DNA from: Tenodera sinensis
Lineage: Eukaryota > Arthropoda > Insecta > Mantodea > Mantidae
NCBI GenBank assembly: GCA_030765045.1
Contig: CM060962.1
Span: forward strand, 166,642,694 to 166,706,693
Length of the DNA stretch: 64,000 nt
Reading direction: 5' to 3'
Numbering within the stretch: position 1 is the first letter of the stretch; each line of letters begins with the position of its first letter. Both the position numbers and the translations under genes were made by a program. A model generated the notes under the pieces. It was given only the letters and a program-made list of their open reading frames with translations. It had not been told where the DNA came from and made no database searches. Positions 61,795-64,000 of the stretch are shown piece by piece.

Positions 61795-62010
61795 CGGTTG
61801 GCCCCGTGGTGCAGTTGGTAGAGAACCTGTCTGCTGTACTATGGGTCCCGTGTTCGATTCCCGGCAGTGTATTAGGAATTTTTCTCCAGTCAAGATTATT
61901 CCTCATCCTTCTCTGAGGCTGGAAGTATGAATGAAAGTGTGAATTCAACGTATAAAAACTCCAAAGACCGAAAAACCCACTGTTAAACGAGTAACACCAT
62001 TTGCCAATAG
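61795..62010 (+). mobile_element. tRNA-derived SINE
   Basis: Box A (GTGGTGCAGTTGGTAGAG) is at 61808-61825 and box B (GTTCGATTCCC) at 61852-61862. A non-tRNA body follows, reaching about 62010. The acceptor arm does not pair, so it is not a working tRNA gene. Its body differs from the other SINEs in the window. Confidence 0.75.
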
Positions 62011-62843
62011 GCAAGGCCACTGATGTGACCTCTGCAATTAGGATATAAATGGAACAATTAAAAAAAAACATTACCCACACATGGTTTGTGTTTAAAAACA
62101 CCAGCATTAAGTTTGTTGGCATAAATAAATAATAACAATAATTAGATTTTCAGTAACATATTCTAAACACATGTAAAGTATACACTTATGAAAACCAACA
62201 CATTAAAACATTTAGTGAACCCTGATCACCAGTGAAGTTCCTTTACAACAAATAGGGCATATTAAAAGTGGTGATGAATTATGAAGAATTTGCATTACCC
62301 TTGCCATAGCACAATTAATCCTGGAAACAACTCTTCATGTTTATAAAGGGGCCAACTATGCTATACCTTATGCATTATTATTCTGATATCTACCAAAATC
62401 ACCTTCTATTTACATGGACCAATTTTATGACTGAAAGAAAATTCATATCAAATAACCAGTATTAGCACCTAAACTACTAAGTTTTCTATTCAAAAGAAAA
62501 CAAATGCAGAAGCCACTGTTATTTTTGTCTGTAGTAAACATGACTCAACCCAATTCAAAATTATGAAGCACAGATGGATTTCTTTTGTTATGTCAGTGCA
62601 CTAGAGAATTATTACAGTGGTTCAATGGAGCTAACAATTTAAGAGAAATACAAGGTTTTTATGGAGCAAATACGGCCAGAGTCCAGTTAGTGTTCAAAAT
62701 TACACATATCTTTTAAAAAGGAAAATAACCATAAAACACATGCTCCATCAATCTTAAGATGGATATCACCAAAGTGATGTTTTCTTGTTATTAACATAAA
62801 CCTGTAAAAGGTTTTACAGCTTTGACTATATCTATACATATGT
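62011..62843. other. No element recognised
   Basis: AT-rich spacer with short open frames only. Confidence 0.4.
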
Positions 62844-62851
62844 TTCCAAAT

Positions 62852-63241
62852 CATGGGCATCGCATGCACCCACCCCCTTGGGAAATAATGAATTTAATGT
62901 GCAGTCAGTGCTTGACTATTAGACTATTGCTTTAATTTTCATGTAAAGAACAATTTTTATTCAAAAAATAAAACATAAAAATATGGTGCTCTCTATAAAA
63001 TGGTTACTATTACTGCTATTGCTCTCTTCAATATCATTGTGAAAAATATTGGAGAGCAAGAGGATTAATGACTTCATTGTCAGAAATCCAGCATTAGCTA
63101 ACAATTTTTATTCAGCACAAATTAACCTGGTTATCTGCAACAAATACTGTAACTTTTGACAACAGAATAATAAATTAATGTTGTTTGATTGCAAATTTCC
63201 AACGTGCATCCCCCCCGAAAAAAAGTCTGCCAATGTCCATG
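62852..63241 (+). mobile_element. hAT-type MITE, copy 3, itself interrupted
   Basis: It has the same orientation and interior as copy 2 (aatttaatgtgcagtcagtg, ttgattgcaaatttcc). The ends are CATGGGCATCGCA and GTCTGCCAATGTCCATG. Near-matching flanks read tttccaaat and tttccaat. A 136-bp insertion at 62964-63099 is bounded by the 15-bp repeat AACAATTTTTATTCA (62949-62963 and 63100-63114), which explains the extra length over copy 2. Confidence 0.8.
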
Positions 63242-63365
63242 TTTCCAATAAATGTAGACAATTTAAGTTTGTATTTTTTTCTGAATTTTCACAAATTTCT
63301 CCCTTTCTTGCAGAAGTTATTATTTGCATAATGAACATGAAAATTTACATTTTTAAAACTGTAAA

Positions 63366-63502
63366 GAGCTATTCTTTGCTGGAGTTCTGTAACTGAGAGA
63401 TAAGTCTGCGACATTCTTTTTTAACTGTGAGATAAGTCTGTGACACAAAAGAATGTTGCAGACTTATCTCTCAGTTACAGAACTCCAGCAAAGAATTAGC
63501 TC
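63366..63502. repeat. Near-perfect 55-bp inverted repeat
   Basis: 63366-63420 and 63447-63502 are reverse complements, with one substitution and one 1-base indel. The 26-base spacer holds another partial copy of the same sequence (gagataagtctgtgac). The right arm is the start of the LINE fragment at 63447. Confidence 0.95.
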
Positions 63503-63967
63503 TACAGTGGATCCCATCACTTGCAGGATAACTGGGAATGAGGCAGCTGACCAACTAGCAAAGAAAGAATCTCAAATTCTACCAGCCAAAGTGAAGAATA
63601 TCTCATATCTCTCAATTAAACATCACATTTAAAGCAAGATTAGAAACTCAGGCATATCAGGAAAAGAAATTACTGCAATCAATAAGAAGTGGAACTCGCT
63701 GAATGATGAACCAACATGCATCACTTGGGCTCTGAGAAAATCATCGGTAGCCCTCTTCAGGATGACTACTGGCCACGACTGCCTGCACATCATCTCCATA
63801 GAATAAACATCTTACAATCTTCACTTTGCACCTTGTGTAACTCTGACAAAATCTTGGACAGCATACATCTTAGGTCCTGCCCTGCTGTTTCCTCTGAAGA
63901 TGACGTCATTTCAAAATACTGGAAGGCCAGACCGCTAATGAGTTTATCGCCATACACAGTGCACTAG
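63447..63967 (+). pseudogene. RNase H-domain LINE 3' fragment
   Basis: The plus strand, across shifted frames, encodes LQWIPS, ITGNEAADQLAKKESQI (end of RNase H), a SYLSIKHHI block, then HHLHRINILQSS and CTLCNSDKILDSIHLRSCP (CCHC-like), ending with YWKARPLM near 63940. It is the same tail architecture as the LINEs at 41510-45648 and 60835-61480. It is 5'-truncated at an inverted duplication. Confidence 0.75.
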
Positions 63968-64000
63968 ATACCTACCTACATTTTTAAAACTTGATTACAA

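Noticed and set aside
61795..61870. Genuine tRNA gene
   Set aside because: Boxes A and B are present but the acceptor arm does not pair and a SINE body follows. The same holds for the heads at 6165, 12674 and the family-b copies.

Overview
The window looks like AT-rich, intron- and transposon-dominated nuclear DNA of an insect with a large genome. The evidence is spliced host exons with GT..AG borders, several animal-type non-LTR retrotransposons, Tc1/mariner, IS630-like, hAT and P-like DNA transposons, tRNA-headed SINEs and very long microsatellites. A polyneopteran such as a cockroach or termite relative would fit, but that is inference. I see no prokaryotic gene organisation.

The only host gene I recognise is at the left edge on the minus strand. 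Three consecutive exons (2261-2380, 1974-2084 and 1-76, running off the window) encode the end of the SH3-GK linker and the start of the guanylate kinase-like domain of CASK, the MAGUK scaffold. All junctions are phase 1 and join in frame. I found no earlier CASK exon (kinase, L27, PDZ or SH3) in the rest of the window, so positions 2381-64000 may be one very large CASK intron or intron plus neighbouring DNA.

The rest is layers of mobile DNA. 0.3-0.9 kb: a SINE nested in another repeat. 4.6-4.9 kb: a microsatellite block. 9.9-11.4 kb: a candidate DNA transposon holding one copy of an abundant ~0.85-kb repeat. 15.6-23.6 kb: two more copies of that repeat, SINEs, a LINE scrap and an IS630-like element with ~50-bp inverted ends. 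25.6-34.6 kb: LINE ends, more copies of the repeat and a CR1/Jockey-type LINE whose tail has become a 1.1-kb (TAA)n-type array. 35-43 kb: a GTCA array, a fold-back pair of transposase ends, a Tc1-type element with DD38E spacing and a DD34D mariner. 41.5-45.9 kb: a LINE with an RNase H domain, interrupted by the mariner and by a hAT element that itself carries a smaller hAT-type MITE. 50.4-53.3 kb: a decayed THAP/P-element-like transposase gene. 53.4-53.9 kb: a fold-back element with perfect 80-bp arms. 54.1-60.1 kb: a full-length I-type LINE with exact 14-bp target-site duplications. 60.8-64.0 kb: two more RNase H-type LINE fragments, SINEs, a third MITE copy and a 55-bp-arm hairpin.

The most noteworthy items are: (i) the ~0.85-kb family (six copies plus a fragment) whose subterminal inverted repeats, 3' hairpin and simple-repeat core resemble Helentron-derived elements; (ii) the fold-back element with perfect 80-bp arms, 14-bp flanking direct repeats and a hammerhead-like stem; (iii) the complete I-type LINE, apparently young but inactivated by loss of RT motif A and a one-base frameshift; and (iv) the two-layer 10-bp/3-bp array seeded by a LINE tail. 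No tool was run; boundaries of degenerate repeats are good to roughly 5-30 bases.
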